Of a stretch of 64,000 bases of DNA, positions 8,489 through 16,283 are shown piece by piece. The notes under the pieces are model-generated. The model worked only from the letters and a program-made list of their open reading frames with translations, was not told where the DNA came from and did no database searches. The number at the start of each line of letters is the position of its first letter. Within the stretch, counting starts at the first letter, position 1. A program made the translations under genes and the position numbers. This DNA comes from Pseudovibrio sp947494035 (GTDB lineage Bacteria; Pseudomonadota; Alphaproteobacteria; Rhizobiales; Stappiaceae): NCBI GenBank assembly GCA_947494035.1, contig CANLTN010000011.1:62001-126000 (forward strand), read 5' to 3'.

Positions 8489-8758
8489 CTAGTACTTGAT
8501 GCGAAACGCCCCTTTCTCTTCAGGGGCGTCTTCCAAGAGTATGATCGCATCAACTTCTGCGCTGGCCGGCCCTTGCTGTGCCGCCATCAACAATGCGTCG
8601 ACCTTTTCCTGCTCACCGGTGACAACCGCCTCCACCGACCCGTCTTCATTATTCCTGCACCAACCGGAAACGCCCAGCATTCCGGCCTTTTTATAAAGCC
8701 ACGCACGATAGCCAACACCCTGCACCAATCCCGTGATGGAAAAGTGTGTGGTTTTCAT
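8489..8758 (-). CDS. acyP: Acylphosphatase
   Basis: An 89-residue cytoplasmic enzyme that hydrolyses acyl phosphates such as carbamoyl phosphate and 1,3-bisphosphoglycerate. The active-site arginine is in GLVQGVGYRAW and the catalytic asparagine in GWCRNNEDGSVEAVV. The C-terminus ends in the usual FRIKY. I start at 8758 because GGGAGAG lies 7 nt upstream; a frame opening at 8776 is not needed. It is convergent with lipB and abuts it with zero spacing. Confidence 0.92.
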   Translation of the reverse strand: MKTTHFSITGLVQGVGYRAWLYKKAGMLGVSGWCRNNEDGSVEAVVTGEQEKVDALLMAAQQGPASAEVDAIILLEDAPEEKGAFRIKY

Positions 8759-8913
8759 TAGTCTCTCCCAGTGCATTCAGGCGTTGCAAACAAAGTTACT
8801 TCCTCAGCCAACGACCCTGGCAAATGCCCAGAACCAGCTGCGGCCTTAGCTTGCAAACCTTATAAAAAACATCAAGTCTCATATCTAATAGGTAGACCTT
8901 TAGAAGAGACTTG

Positions 8914-9078
8914 ATGAATCTTCTCAAATCCCGTTTGACTGCTCTTTCTTTCTCCGCAGTCACGGCGTTTCTACCAGCTCAGGCAGTTGCATAAAGAGAT
9001 TTTGAACGCCAGTTCAACGAGATAGTCAAAACAGCGGACTATGAAAACGTAATCTTCGACAGGTTTTTAAATCAGCTC
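8914..9078 (+). pseudogene. Degraded small secreted-protein gene
   Basis: An ATG at 8914 opens a frame with a convincing signal peptide (MNLLKSRLTALSFSAV, then TAFLPAQAVA) that stops at a TAA at 8992 after 26 codons. The same frame continues past the stop as RDFERQFNEIVKTADYENVI, then FDRFLN, before running into the 3' end of the convergent EamA gene. The protein-like continuation suggests a nonsense mutation in, and loss of the 3' part of, a periplasmic protein gene. I do not recognise the family. It might instead be a 26-residue leader peptide, but the frame continuity argues against this. Confidence 0.45.
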
Positions 9079-9971
9079 TGCTTGCGTTCCACATGCACGC
9101 TGTAAAGCGAAGCACCAATGATCAGCCCCGCTCCCAGCCATAAATTGCCCGGTGGCACCCACGCAAAGACAAGGAACCCGCACAAAACATTGAGCGGCAG
9201 CTTGAGGTGATCAAATGGCTGCAGATACACCGCGTCCACCTTTTCATAGGCCATGGCCAATGAGCCTTGAGCAATTGCACCGAGAAGACCAGCCAGAATA
9301 ACCAGCCACCACATGCTCATGCCCACCGGCACAGTAAAACCGCCCGGTGCCAGCAAAGCCAACACCAGATTAACCGGCGTCAGCAGCAGAAGCAGATACA
9401 GCGTCACCGACTGCGGGCTCTCCGTTTCCTCCAGCTTTTTCATACACAAAATGGAGCTACCCCACAGCAGGGCAGCAATAATTGGCAGGAAGGCAACCAG
9501 CTGGAAGGCATCATCCCATGGGCTCAAGATGATCATGCCACCAACAAAGCCGACAGCAGTCGCCATCCAACGCTCAGTGCTTGCCTTTTCACCCAGGAAG
9601 AAAGCCGCACCAATGGTCACGAAGAATGGAGAAGTCATCAACAACGCAATCGCCTGCCAGATCGGCACGCCATTGGCCAAGCCCGCCACCCAGAACTGAA
9701 CGCCCAGCGCAGCCAGAAAGACGCGGAACACATGCAGCGCCAACTGCTCTGTGCGCAAACCGCCAACGCCAATGCGCCAGATTACAGGCAGCATAGCAAT
9801 CAGCGAGATCAGATATTGCCAGAAGGTTGCGCTGGTGGAACTAAGCCCCTGCACCATGGTCAGATACTGCATGGCAGAGTTGGTCACAGCAAACGCTGCA
9901 CCGGCAAAAACCATCCAGCTTGCACCAATAACGGCTGCAGACGCGCGGGTAGAGCTACGTGATACACTCAT
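9072..9971 (-). CDS. ribN: EamA/DMT transporter, probable riboflavin importer
   Basis: A 299-residue inner-membrane protein with about ten hydrophobic segments arranged as two EamA repeats. The first repeat begins ASWMVFAGAAFAVTNSAMQY and the second includes ALLWGSSILCMKK and LAGLLGAIAQGSLAMAYEKV. DMT proteins carry many solutes. Here the function is narrowed by the FMN riboswitch in its leader, because RibN-type EamA proteins under FMN riboswitches import riboflavin in related alphaproteobacteria. That link is inference from family and context. An AGAGGT site precedes the ATG. The gene stands alone, with no rib biosynthesis gene adjacent. Confidence 0.8.
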   Translation of the reverse strand: MSVSRSSTRASAAVIGASWMVFAGAAFAVTNSAMQYLTMVQGLSSTSATFWQYLISLIAMLPVIWRIGVGGLRTEQLALHVFRVFLAALGVQFWVAGLANGVPIWQAIALLMTSPFFVTIGAAFFLGEKASTERWMATAVGFVGGMIILSPWDDAFQLVAFLPIIAALLWGSSILCMKKLEETESPQSVTLYLLLLLTPVNLVLALLAPGGFTVPVGMSMWWLVILAGLLGAIAQGSLAMAYEKVDAVYLQPFDHLKLPLNVLCGFLVFAWVPPGNLWLGAGLIIGASLYSVHVERKQS

Positions 9972-10107
9972 GCACGCACCTCTAAGTCAGCATTCAAAAA
10001 CAGATTACTCATAAAATTCTTTCTGATCCAAAGGACGGAAAAACCGCCAAGTTTCATTGAATCAGGACGCGCAGGCAAAAGGGCTCCGCAGAACACTCCC
10101 CACCCAC

Positions 10108-10249
10108 ATTCTCTTTCATCCGGACTATAACCGTCGGTTCCGGGTTCACACCGGATCTGCTGACCCTTCCCTTGCAAAGAAGACGCTCGCGGACTTGTGG
10201 CACAAAGGCCCATCACCACCGGTAGGGAATTTCACCCCGCCCTGAGAAT
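10108..10249 (-). promoter_or_regulatory. FMN riboswitch (RFN element)
   Basis: The minus strand carries the conserved RFN core: GGGCGGGGTGAAATTCCC, then ACCGGTGGTGATGGGCC, later GGTCAGCAGATCCGGTG, GAACCCGG, CCGACGGT, TATAGTCCGGATG and AAAGAGAAT. The ends ATTCTC (10244-10249) and GAGAAT (10108-10113) pair as the P1 helix. It lies 137 nt ahead of the EamA start. I see no terminator with a T-run in that gap, so control is probably at translation. Confidence 0.95.
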
Positions 10250-10252
10250 TAG

Positions 10253-10279
10253 CTCCCACAATCGGGAGTTCTGTTTTTT
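10253..10279. other. Small hairpin next to the riboswitch
   Basis: CTCCC ACAATC GGGAG is followed on the plus strand by TTCTGTTTTTT. It sits immediately 5' of the riboswitch P1 helix on the minus transcript. It could be the 5' end of the riboswitch transcript or a weak plus-direction terminator. No plus-strand gene ends here. Confidence 0.35.
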
Positions 10280-10408
10280 AACAGATTCTCAGAAGATTGC
10301 GAGCTGTCTTTCAGTCTAACTGAAAACTCACTTATCAACAGGAAGCCAGCGGGGCGTTGCCACGAAACTATGGAGTAGATCACCGCCCAGCGCTTTCGGC
10401 CTTAAACT

Positions 10409-10831
10409 CTACCGCAAGTCCCATTGCCGCAATTCTTCACGGTAGGTCTCGGGAAAGTCCCAGTGCTCCGCCGCTTCCAGCACCCCTTCCCACGCTTTTG
10501 CATGGGGCTTGCCTGTGCGGGCAGTCCGGCTCACATAGATAATGGCAGACTTATTCTGCCTGCCACTGCGAACCGGAAGAAAGACCTTATCCACCCCTTT
10601 ACGAAGCAACGCCTCAGCCCCGTCAACCACAGCAACCTCACCGATCCGGCAATCCCAAAGCACACCGTGCACGCGCTTGCCCGGTGCCTTTACCATGGAA
10701 GGCACGCCTTCGGAGGTCACAATAAAGCGGTATCCATCCATAGAGGCTGGCCCAAGCGCTTTGGCGTTTGGGCACCGCCTTGCCATAATTGTTGGGTTCA
10801 TCAAGCGGCTATAAGAAAAGTAAATTGGCAT
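10409..10831 (-). CDS. Gamma-glutamylcyclotransferase-like protein
   Basis: A 140-residue protein of the GGCT/AIG2-like fold, which cleaves gamma-glutamyl groups as 5-oxoproline. Family-like segments are IYFSYSRLMNPTIMARRCP, LGPASMDGYRFIV, and VHGVLWDCRIGEVAVVDGAE, followed by VFLPV and AIIYVSR. The substrate loop near the N-terminus is normally YGSN(M/L), but here it reads YSRLM, so activity may differ. The active-site glutamate is not obvious. It lies 24 bp after the HAD gene and probably forms an operon pccA-HAD-GGCT. The ribosome binding site is weak. Confidence 0.65.
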   Translation of the reverse strand: MPIYFSYSRLMNPTIMARRCPNAKALGPASMDGYRFIVTSEGVPSMVKAPGKRVHGVLWDCRIGEVAVVDGAEALLRKGVDKVFLPVRSGRQNKSAIIYVSRTARTGKPHAKAWEGVLEAAEHWDFPETYREELRQWDLR

Positions 10832-10855
10832 TAGTTCAACTCACTACAAAGGAAA

Positions 10856-11518
10856 TCAGGCAACCAGACTGCCCGCAAGGTGTTCACCAAGCTCTTCACG
10901 CGAGGCGACAACGGTATCAGCGCTGCAGTCAGCAAACTCTTCTTCAGACCCATAGCCCCAGAGTACACCGATAGACCGGACACCATTTTCTTTTGCTGCA
11001 ATAATGTCGTGCTTGCGATCCCCGATCATGATGCATTGCGAGGCATCCAGCTTTTCCTGTTCAAGCAGATGAGCTAGCAGGTCCACTTTATTGCTGCGGG
11101 TCATATCCAGCTCGGGGCCGTAGGTCTTCTCAAAGAACCCATCCATCTCGAAGTGAGCCACGATCTTTTCTGCATACGACCAGGGTTTGGAAGTACACAC
11201 AAACAGACGATCCCCACGATCCTTTGCCGCTTGCAAAAGCTCGATAATCCCGTCGTAGCGCTCGTTTTCAAAAAGCCCCACAGTGGTATAACGCTCCCTG
11301 TAAAGACGAATAGCTTCAAGGATCAGCGCTTCATCTTCTGTGTTCAGCACCTGACGATACGTTTCTGTGAGAGGAGGCCCGATTACAAAGGCGAGTTCTT
11401 CAGCCGGAGGAACCTCACGGCCAAGCTTTTCAAGTGCGTACTGAACACTCGTTACAATGCCAACAAACGGATCTGTCAGCGTTCCATCCAAATCAAAAAG
11501 CAGAGTGCGCAAAGCCAT
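10856..11518 (-). CDS. HAD-family phosphatase (phosphoglycolate-phosphatase-like)
   Basis: A 220-residue haloacid dehalogenase superfamily hydrolase, subfamily IA. Motif I is LLFDLDGTLTD (nucleophile and general acid Asp), motif II is FVCTSKP, and motifs III/IV are in IMIGDRKHDIIAAKENG. A helical cap (residues ~15-90) lies between motifs I and II. The best guess is a phosphoglycolate or nucleotide phosphatase. It starts 35 bp after pccA with a GGGGGT site just upstream and is followed by the GGCT gene at 24 bp. Confidence 0.82.
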   Translation of the reverse strand: MALRTLLFDLDGTLTDPFVGIVTSVQYALEKLGREVPPAEELAFVIGPPLTETYRQVLNTEDEALILEAIRLYRERYTTVGLFENERYDGIIELLQAAKDRGDRLFVCTSKPWSYAEKIVAHFEMDGFFEKTYGPELDMTRSNKVDLLAHLLEQEKLDASQCIMIGDRKHDIIAAKENGVRSIGVLWGYGSEEEFADCSADTVVASREELGEHLAGSLVA

Positions 11519-11553
11519 ACCCCCAGCAGAGGAGCTGGCTTCGCGCCAACTCC

Positions 11554-13566
11554 CTATTCAAATTCCATGATAACGGCATCAACAGCAAGACTGTCGCCCG
11601 GTGCAGCTTTGATAGCGCTTACCACACAATCACGCTCGGCCCGAAGTACATTTTCCATTTTCATGGCTTCAACAATAGCCAACTGCTCACCAGCCTTCAC
11701 TTCCTGCCCTTCTTCCACATGCAGCGAAACAACAAGCCCCGGCATTGGGCACAGCAACAGGTTAGATGTATCCGGAGCAACCTTTTCAGGCATCAACGCG
11801 GCGAGTTCAGCATTGCGCGGGGTCATTACCTTGGCAATCACCGAATAACCCTGCCAGTCCAGCTGATAGCCATTCTCGACCGGACGCACCTGAACACTCA
11901 CAGCGCGCTCACCAACACGGCCCTTCCAAAGCATATCACCTGGAACCCAATCAGCGGCAATCCGCGCGCGCGGGCCACCATCAACGCACACATCAATATC
12001 AAGCGGCGTAACTGCCATGCCTTCAATCAGTTCCGCATCCAGCCTTTCACCATTGATCAGAACACCCCACTCACGGCGCACACCGCCATGATGCGGACGC
12101 AGACGGCCCGGTAAATGATCAAGACGCTCACGTTCAATCAGATGCATGGAAAGCGCAACTGACGCCAGCACATTGCGCGCTTCCTCATCTGGAGTAGCGG
12201 GCTCAAAACCATCAGGATATTCATCGTCAATAAAGCTGGTCGACAGCTGGCCGGATCGCCAGCGCGGGTGCTTCATGAGCGATGCCAGGAACGGCACGTT
12301 ATGCTGGATGCCATCCACCTGGAACTCATCCAGTGCAGTGCTCATGCCTTCAATTGCTTCAGCACGGGTCGGCGCATAAGTCACCAGCTTCGCGATCATC
12401 GGATCGTAGAACATGGAGATCTCGGAGCCTTCCACCACGCCGGTATCATTACGCACAACGAAAGCACCATGATCACCTTCAACAGGCGGGCGATACCGTG
12501 TCAGACGACCAATGGACGGCAGGAAGTTGCGGTAGGGATCTTCCGCATAAATCCGGCTCTCAATAGACCAGCCGTTGAGCTTGACGTCCTCCTGTTTGAG
12601 GGAGAGTTCCTCCCCAGCAGCAGCACGGATCATCTGCTCAACAAGATCAACACCGGTGACGAGTTCTGTCACTGGGTGCTCCACCTGAAGACGGGTATTC
12701 ATTTCAAGGAAGTAAAAGCTCTTGTCTTGCCCAGCGACGAACTCAACAGTACCGGCACTGTCATAGTCAACGGCTTTGGCAAGTGCCACCGCCTGCTCGC
12801 CCATCTTGCGGCGCGTTTCTTCATCCAGCAGCGGGGACGGAGCTTCCTCAATCACCTTCTGGTTTCGGCGCTGAATAGAACATTCGCGCTCGCCCAGATA
12901 GATTACGTTTCCATGCTTGTCACCCATCACCTGAATTTCAATGTGCCGTGGGTTCTCAATGAACTTTTCGATAAAGATACGGTCATCACCAAATGAGCTG
13001 ATGGCTTCAGACTTCGCACGCTCAAAGCCATCCATGGCTTCTTCATCACTCCACGCGATGCGCATGCCTTTACCGCCGCCGCCAGCAGAGGCCTTGATCA
13101 TTACCGGATAACCGATCTGGGCAGCGATACGCTTGGCATCATCAGGGCTCTCAATCAGCCCCATGTAACCCGGTACTGTGGAAACATCCGCCTCTGCGGC
13201 AAACCGCTTGGAGGTGATCTTGTCTCCCATCACCTCAATCGCTTTTGGATTAGGGCCAATAAAGACAATGCCTTCCTGCTTCAGGCGCTCGCAGAATTCT
13301 GCGCGCTCGGAAAGGAAGCCATAACCCGGATGCACAGCTTCTGCACCGGTCTGCTTGCACGCTTCTATAATCTTGTCGATCACAAGGTATGATTTTGCGG
13401 CAGCCGGCTCCCCAATGTGAACAGCCTCGTCAGCCATCTCCACATGAAGCGCATCCAGGTCCGCATCGGAGTAAACGGCAACCGTCTTGATCCCCATCGA
13501 TTTCGCCGTTTTTATAACACGGCAAGCGATTTCACCACGGTTTGCGATCAGAATCTTTGAAAACAT
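11554..13566 (-). CDS. pccA: Propionyl-CoA (acyl-CoA) carboxylase, biotin-carboxylase/BCCP subunit
   Basis: The alpha chain carboxylates its own biotin with ATP and bicarbonate and passes CO2 to PccB, turning propionyl-CoA into methylmalonyl-CoA. The 670-residue chain has a biotin carboxylase domain (ILIANRGEIACR; HPGYGFLSE; KASAGGGGKGMR, the ATP-grasp loop; LEMNTRLQVEHPVTE) and a middle beta-rich region. A C-terminal biotinyl domain carries the lysine in AIVEAMKMENVL. The start at 13566 (MFSKILIANR) replaces a frame opening at 13587. pccB lies 3.2 kb upstream, on the same strand but separated by folB and the secreted-protein array, which run the other way. Confidence 0.93.
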   Translation of the reverse strand: MFSKILIANRGEIACRVIKTAKSMGIKTVAVYSDADLDALHVEMADEAVHIGEPAAAKSYLVIDKIIEACKQTGAEAVHPGYGFLSERAEFCERLKQEGIVFIGPNPKAIEVMGDKITSKRFAAEADVSTVPGYMGLIESPDDAKRIAAQIGYPVMIKASAGGGGKGMRIAWSDEEAMDGFERAKSEAISSFGDDRIFIEKFIENPRHIEIQVMGDKHGNVIYLGERECSIQRRNQKVIEEAPSPLLDEETRRKMGEQAVALAKAVDYDSAGTVEFVAGQDKSFYFLEMNTRLQVEHPVTELVTGVDLVEQMIRAAAGEELSLKQEDVKLNGWSIESRIYAEDPYRNFLPSIGRLTRYRPPVEGDHGAFVVRNDTGVVEGSEISMFYDPMIAKLVTYAPTRAEAIEGMSTALDEFQVDGIQHNVPFLASLMKHPRWRSGQLSTSFIDDEYPDGFEPATPDEEARNVLASVALSMHLIERERLDHLPGRLRPHHGGVRREWGVLINGERLDAELIEGMAVTPLDIDVCVDGGPRARIAADWVPGDMLWKGRVGERAVSVQVRPVENGYQLDWQGYSVIAKVMTPRNAELAALMPEKVAPDTSNLLLCPMPGLVVSLHVEEGQEVKAGEQLAIVEAMKMENVLRAERDCVVSAIKAAPGDSLAVDAVIMEFE

Positions 13567-13812
13567 GCGCCCATCCCACATACACACCTTCTTTTACAGT
13601 GCAGGGTTGTAGGCACCTGGCCGCGCTTCCGCAACCTCACAATAGGGCGAAGAAACATGCACTTTCCTCAACGTAACAGATATCATCCAAATCTGGAATA
13701 AGGTCTCTTCATCACATTTGTACAGGGCATTATTCTGTCAAATGCATTGTATTTCGCGCCGACCTCTGGCAACACAGTTTGCACCCTCAAAGAATTCCTC
13801 AGGAGCCAGACA

Positions 13813-14193
13813 ATGAATGAAAACAAGATATTTCTGGAAGGCTTGTCATTCTTTGCATTCCACGGCCTGCATGATGAAGAAGCCAAACTGGGTCAACGCT
13901 TTATCATCGACCTGACCTGCTGGGCAGACTTTGAAAAGGCAACCACCTCAGACAACTACGAAGACACCATCTGCTACGGCACACTTGCAAAAACTGTAGA
14001 GGATGTTGTGATCAACTCCCGCTTCAACCTACTCGAGCGCCTTGCCGGAGCCATTTGCGAGGCAGTTTTTGCTATGGACCAGCGAGTTTCCAAAATCAAC
14101 GTGAAAGTTAATAAGCCATCTGCGCCAGTTCCGGTGCATACCGGCGGTTTTGGGGTGGAAGTAACACGTGCAAGACCTACCAGCACCCGTTAA
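13813..14193 (+). CDS. folB: Dihydroneopterin aldolase
   Basis: Converts 7,8-dihydroneopterin to hydroxymethyl-dihydropterin in folate synthesis. The 126-residue product shows ENKIFLEGLSFFAFHGLHDEE, the family's first strand with its active-site FHG. NLLERLAGAICEAV follows, then VKVNKPSAPVPV containing the catalytic lysine. The start at 13813 has AGGAG 9 nt upstream; an upstream extension to 13747 lacks a binding site. No folP or folK is adjacent. It is divergent from pccA and lies just ahead of the secreted-protein array. Confidence 0.88.
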   Translation: MNENKIFLEGLSFFAFHGLHDEEAKLGQRFIIDLTCWADFEKATTSDNYEDTICYGTLAKTVEDVVINSRFNLLERLAGAICEAVFAMDQRVSKINVKVNKPSAPVPVHTGGFGVEVTRARPTSTR

Positions 14194-14330
14194 TTCATCC
14201 GCATACTCTTTAGTAGCGGGTAACCAAACCTTTTCTTGTTACTCGCACTGTTCCGCGATCGCCTTCTAAACTTATGAAACAGCGGCTTTCAGGCCAGTAC
14301 TTTCATTTGTTTTATAAGGCAACGGACCCT

Positions 14331-14630
14331 ATGCGAAATGTTCCTACTACTATTATTGTTGGAAGCCTCATTTCACTACTGTGGGTAGCCTCGGCCAACG
14401 CGCAGGGGCGCCCCGATGCCAGAACCATGACCTGCGAACAGGCCAGACAGCTCGTCTCCGACCGCGGCGGCGTTGTGGTCACCACAGGTCAACGGACCTA
14501 CCAACGCTTTGTTAAGGACAGAAGGTATTGTGAACGCAGTGAAGTGACACACCGCGAGTGGACCCAAACTACGGACAACCGTGCCTGCCAGATCGGATAC
14601 CGCTGTTCACCACGCACACGGCGGAACTAG
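14331..14630 (+). CDS. Small secreted four-cysteine protein (array member 1)
   Basis: A 99-residue protein of unknown function with a signal peptide (MRNVPTTIIVGSLISLLWVA, cleavage after SANA or so). The ~75-residue mature part has cysteines at 35, 67, 86 and 92. Family features are MTCEQARQLVSDRGG, TYQRFVKDRRYCERSE and ACQIGYRC. Small periplasmic proteins of this style are common and uncharacterised in Hyphomicrobiales. The start is set at 14331, directly before the signal peptide; a GTG- or ATG-led extension to 14274 would spoil it. Two more basic residues end the chain. It is the first of five tandem paralogues and is followed 16 bp later by member 2. Confidence 0.72.
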   Translation: MRNVPTTIIVGSLISLLWVASANAQGRPDARTMTCEQARQLVSDRGGVVVTTGQRTYQRFVKDRRYCERSEVTHREWTQTTDNRACQIGYRCSPRTRRN

Positions 14631-14646
14631 CAGCACGGAGGCCACC

Positions 14647-14952
14647 ATGCGGATTTCAACACTACTCATTCTTGGCAGCACACTGGCCTTTGCAACACCA
14701 GCCCCCGCACAAGCCCGCCCGGACACCCGTCAAATGACATGTGACCAAGCCCGTTCAACCGTTCAGCGGGCTGGCGGTATTGTTTTAAGCACAGGCACCC
14801 GAACTTACGACCGCTATGTCTCTGATCTCAGGTATTGCGAACGCTCAGAGCGTTTGAAGAGCCGTTGGGTTCCTACGAGCGATATGCGGCAGTGTTTTAT
14901 CGGTTACACCTGCGAGCCTCCACGCAACAGCGGTGATCGGTTCTTCGACTAA
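14647..14952 (+). CDS. Small secreted four-cysteine protein (array member 2)
   Basis: A 101-residue paralogue of member 1. It has a signal peptide (MRISTLLILGSTLAFA, then TPAPAQA) and cysteines at 32, 64, 83 and 89, the same spacing (32, 19, 6) as member 1. The mature part reads MTCDQARSTVQRAGG, TYDRYVSDLRYCERSE and CFIGYTC. GGAGG lies 6 nt upstream of the ATG and the gap to member 1 is 16 bp, so the two are cotranscribed. Residue positions align without gaps to members 3 and 4, which lack two of the cysteines. Function unknown. Confidence 0.72.
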   Translation: MRISTLLILGSTLAFATPAPAQARPDTRQMTCDQARSTVQRAGGIVLSTGTRTYDRYVSDLRYCERSERLKSRWVPTSDMRQCFIGYTCEPPRNSGDRFFD

Positions 14953-15462
14953 GATCTTTTTCGGCCTGCACCAGCATATTCGTGCAGGCCTGCCTGTGCG
15001 CCTCTAGAACAAGCTCATTCACACCCGCTCTACCTGAGCATGGTTGCGCACATCATATTGCAACACCATCAAGCAAAATTGTGTGCTCTGTCACAGACAG
15101 ACAAGTAATCCCCAAGAGCACAAAGACACGAATTCGTTACCCTATGAAATTTTAGGTTGTGAAAAGATGATTTTGTGCTCCAAAACACATCTTACTCAAT
15201 TTTTTCCAGTAAACATACAATCATCAACGAACAACAACAAACACAAATCGTAAATACAAAACCACAAGACAGAGATTAACTTATAAAAACAAAACAATAA
15301 CTACAACATCAATAGATATAAGACGGCACGATGCTGCCTTGTATCAGTCTAAATTGCAAAGACACGCCGTAAAAAATAACGATGACCGGCAATACCCCAT
15401 CAGGAAGACTACTCCATCAAGTCTTCCGCTCTGAAAAACGACTAATACTGAAAGTAAAACCA
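14953..15462. other. A/C-rich 510-bp spacer within the array
   Basis: The upstream part holds the hairpin above. From ~15040 the plus strand becomes A/C-rich (AACAACAACAAACAC and similar) and far lower in GC than the genes. An inverted repeat GAGCACAAA (15116-15124) / TTTGTGCTC (15172-15180) is present, and a related GTGTGCTC lies at 15081. This is the likely promoter and control region of members 3-5. No credible coding sequence is seen. Confidence 0.45.
14963..14990. other. 9-bp perfect hairpin after array member 2
   Basis: GGCCTGCAC, a 10-nt loop, GTGCAGGCC begins 10 bp after the stop codon of member 2. No T-run follows on either strand, so it is not a classical terminator. It may protect the 3' end of the member 1-2 transcript. 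Confidence 0.5.
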
Positions 15463-15753
15463 ATGAAAAAGATCGCTCTGACACTCTCCGTACTCGGCCT
15501 CGTATCCGCAGCTTCTGTTGCTCAGGCCGCTTTGGTAAATACTGGTGACCTGACCTCCTCCCAGGCCAAATCACTTGTGCAGGACAATGGCGCAATCGTG
15601 CTGTCCACCGCCCCTGGCATTTACGATCGCTATGTTGCAAACGCATCCTTCTGTGCCGCAGATGAAGAAACACAGCGTGCTTATGTTGTGACCAAGGACT
15701 CCAACCACTCCCTCATCGGTTACACCTGCGTCATAGACAACAACGAGCGCTAA
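15463..15753 (+). CDS. Small secreted two-cysteine protein (array member 3)
   Basis: A 96-residue protein with a near-ideal signal peptide (MKKIALTLSVLGLVSAASVA, cleavage after AQA). The mature part aligns residue for residue with member 2 but has only Cys64 and Cys89. Positions 32 and 83, cysteines in member 2, are both serine. Shared features are GDLTSSQAKSLVQ, IYDRYVANASFC, and the TKDSNHSLIGYTC end. The short spacing from a GAAAG-type binding site is repeated in members 4 and 5. Function unknown. The 3' stem-loop follows 2 nt after the stop codon. Confidence 0.72.
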   Translation: MKKIALTLSVLGLVSAASVAQAALVNTGDLTSSQAKSLVQDNGAIVLSTAPGIYDRYVANASFCAADEETQRAYVVTKDSNHSLIGYTCVIDNNER

Positions 15754-15754
15754 T

Positions 15755-15777
15755 TTCTAACGCGCCCCAAGTTAGAA
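15755..15777 (+). repeat. 3' stem-loop repeat, copy 1
   Basis: TTCTAAC, a 9-nt C-rich loop, GTTAGAA directly after the stop of member 3. There is no T-run, so it is not a classical terminator. The same element follows member 4 and a decayed version follows member 5. Confidence 0.6.
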
Positions 15778-15873
15778 GCACTCCCCATTATCAAACTTTA
15801 CGGGAAGGACTGGTCACTCCAGCCCCTCCCCCAAAAAACCGACACATACTCTACAAATTTGAAAGCAAGACCA

Positions 15874-16164
15874 ATGAAGAAGATCGCTCTGACCCTATCC
15901 GTCCTCGGCCTCGTATCCGCAGCTTCTGTTGCTCAGGCAGCTTTGGTGAATACTGGTGACCTAACCACCTCTCAAGCCAAAACACTCGTGCAGGACAAGG
16001 GCGCAATCGTATTGTCCACCGCCCCAGGCATTTACGATCGCTATGTTGCAAACGCGGCTTTCTGTGCCCCACATGAAGACACCCAGCGCGCCTACGTCGT
16101 GACCAAGGACTCCAACCACTCCCTCATCGGTTACACCTGCGCCGTAGACAACGACGAGCACTAA
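15874..16164 (+). CDS. Small secreted two-cysteine protein (array member 4)
   Basis: A 96-residue paralogue about 90% identical to member 3 by eye, with the same signal peptide and the same two cysteines (64, 89). Position 32 is threonine and 83 serine. Mature-part differences from member 3 are few (SSQAKS to TSQAKT, DNG to DKG, ASFCAADEE to AAFCAPHED, NNER to NDEH). The gap to member 3 is 120 bp and carries copy 1 of the stem-loop. Clearly a recent duplicate. Function unknown. Confidence 0.72.
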   Translation: MKKIALTLSVLGLVSAASVAQAALVNTGDLTTSQAKTLVQDKGAIVLSTAPGIYDRYVANAAFCAPHEDTQRAYVVTKDSNHSLIGYTCAVDNDEH

Positions 16165-16165
16165 T

Positions 16166-16188
16166 TTCTAACTCGCCCCAAGTTAGAA
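16166..16188 (+). repeat. 3' stem-loop repeat, copy 2
   Basis: TTCTAAC, loop, GTTAGAA directly after the stop codon of member 4. It differs from copy 1 by a single loop base (TCGCCCCA against GCGCCCCA). Copy 3 begins with TTCTAAC at 16585 after member 5, but its right arm has decayed to GATAAGA. Confidence 0.6.
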
Positions 16189-16283
16189 GCACGCCCCCAT
16201 CAAAAAGCTCAAAAGGGAAAGGCTGTTGCCCCAGCCTTTCCCGCAAAAAACTCATAAAAAATAGAAAACTGAAAGCTAAAACA

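Noticed and set aside
9968..10219. 83-codon minus frame upstream of the EamA gene
   Set aside because: It lies over the FMN riboswitch and its leader; the RNA structure explains the sequence better, and the peptide has no homology I recognise.
14216..14248. GCGGGTAAC...GTTACTCGC hairpin after folB
   Set aside because: A 9-bp A/T-containing stem with a G-T pair and no T-run; not convincing as a terminator.
15016..15460. Possible CRISPR-like or microsatellite repeat in the A/C-rich stretch
   Set aside because: The AACAA-type runs are irregular, with no constant repeat or spacer length.
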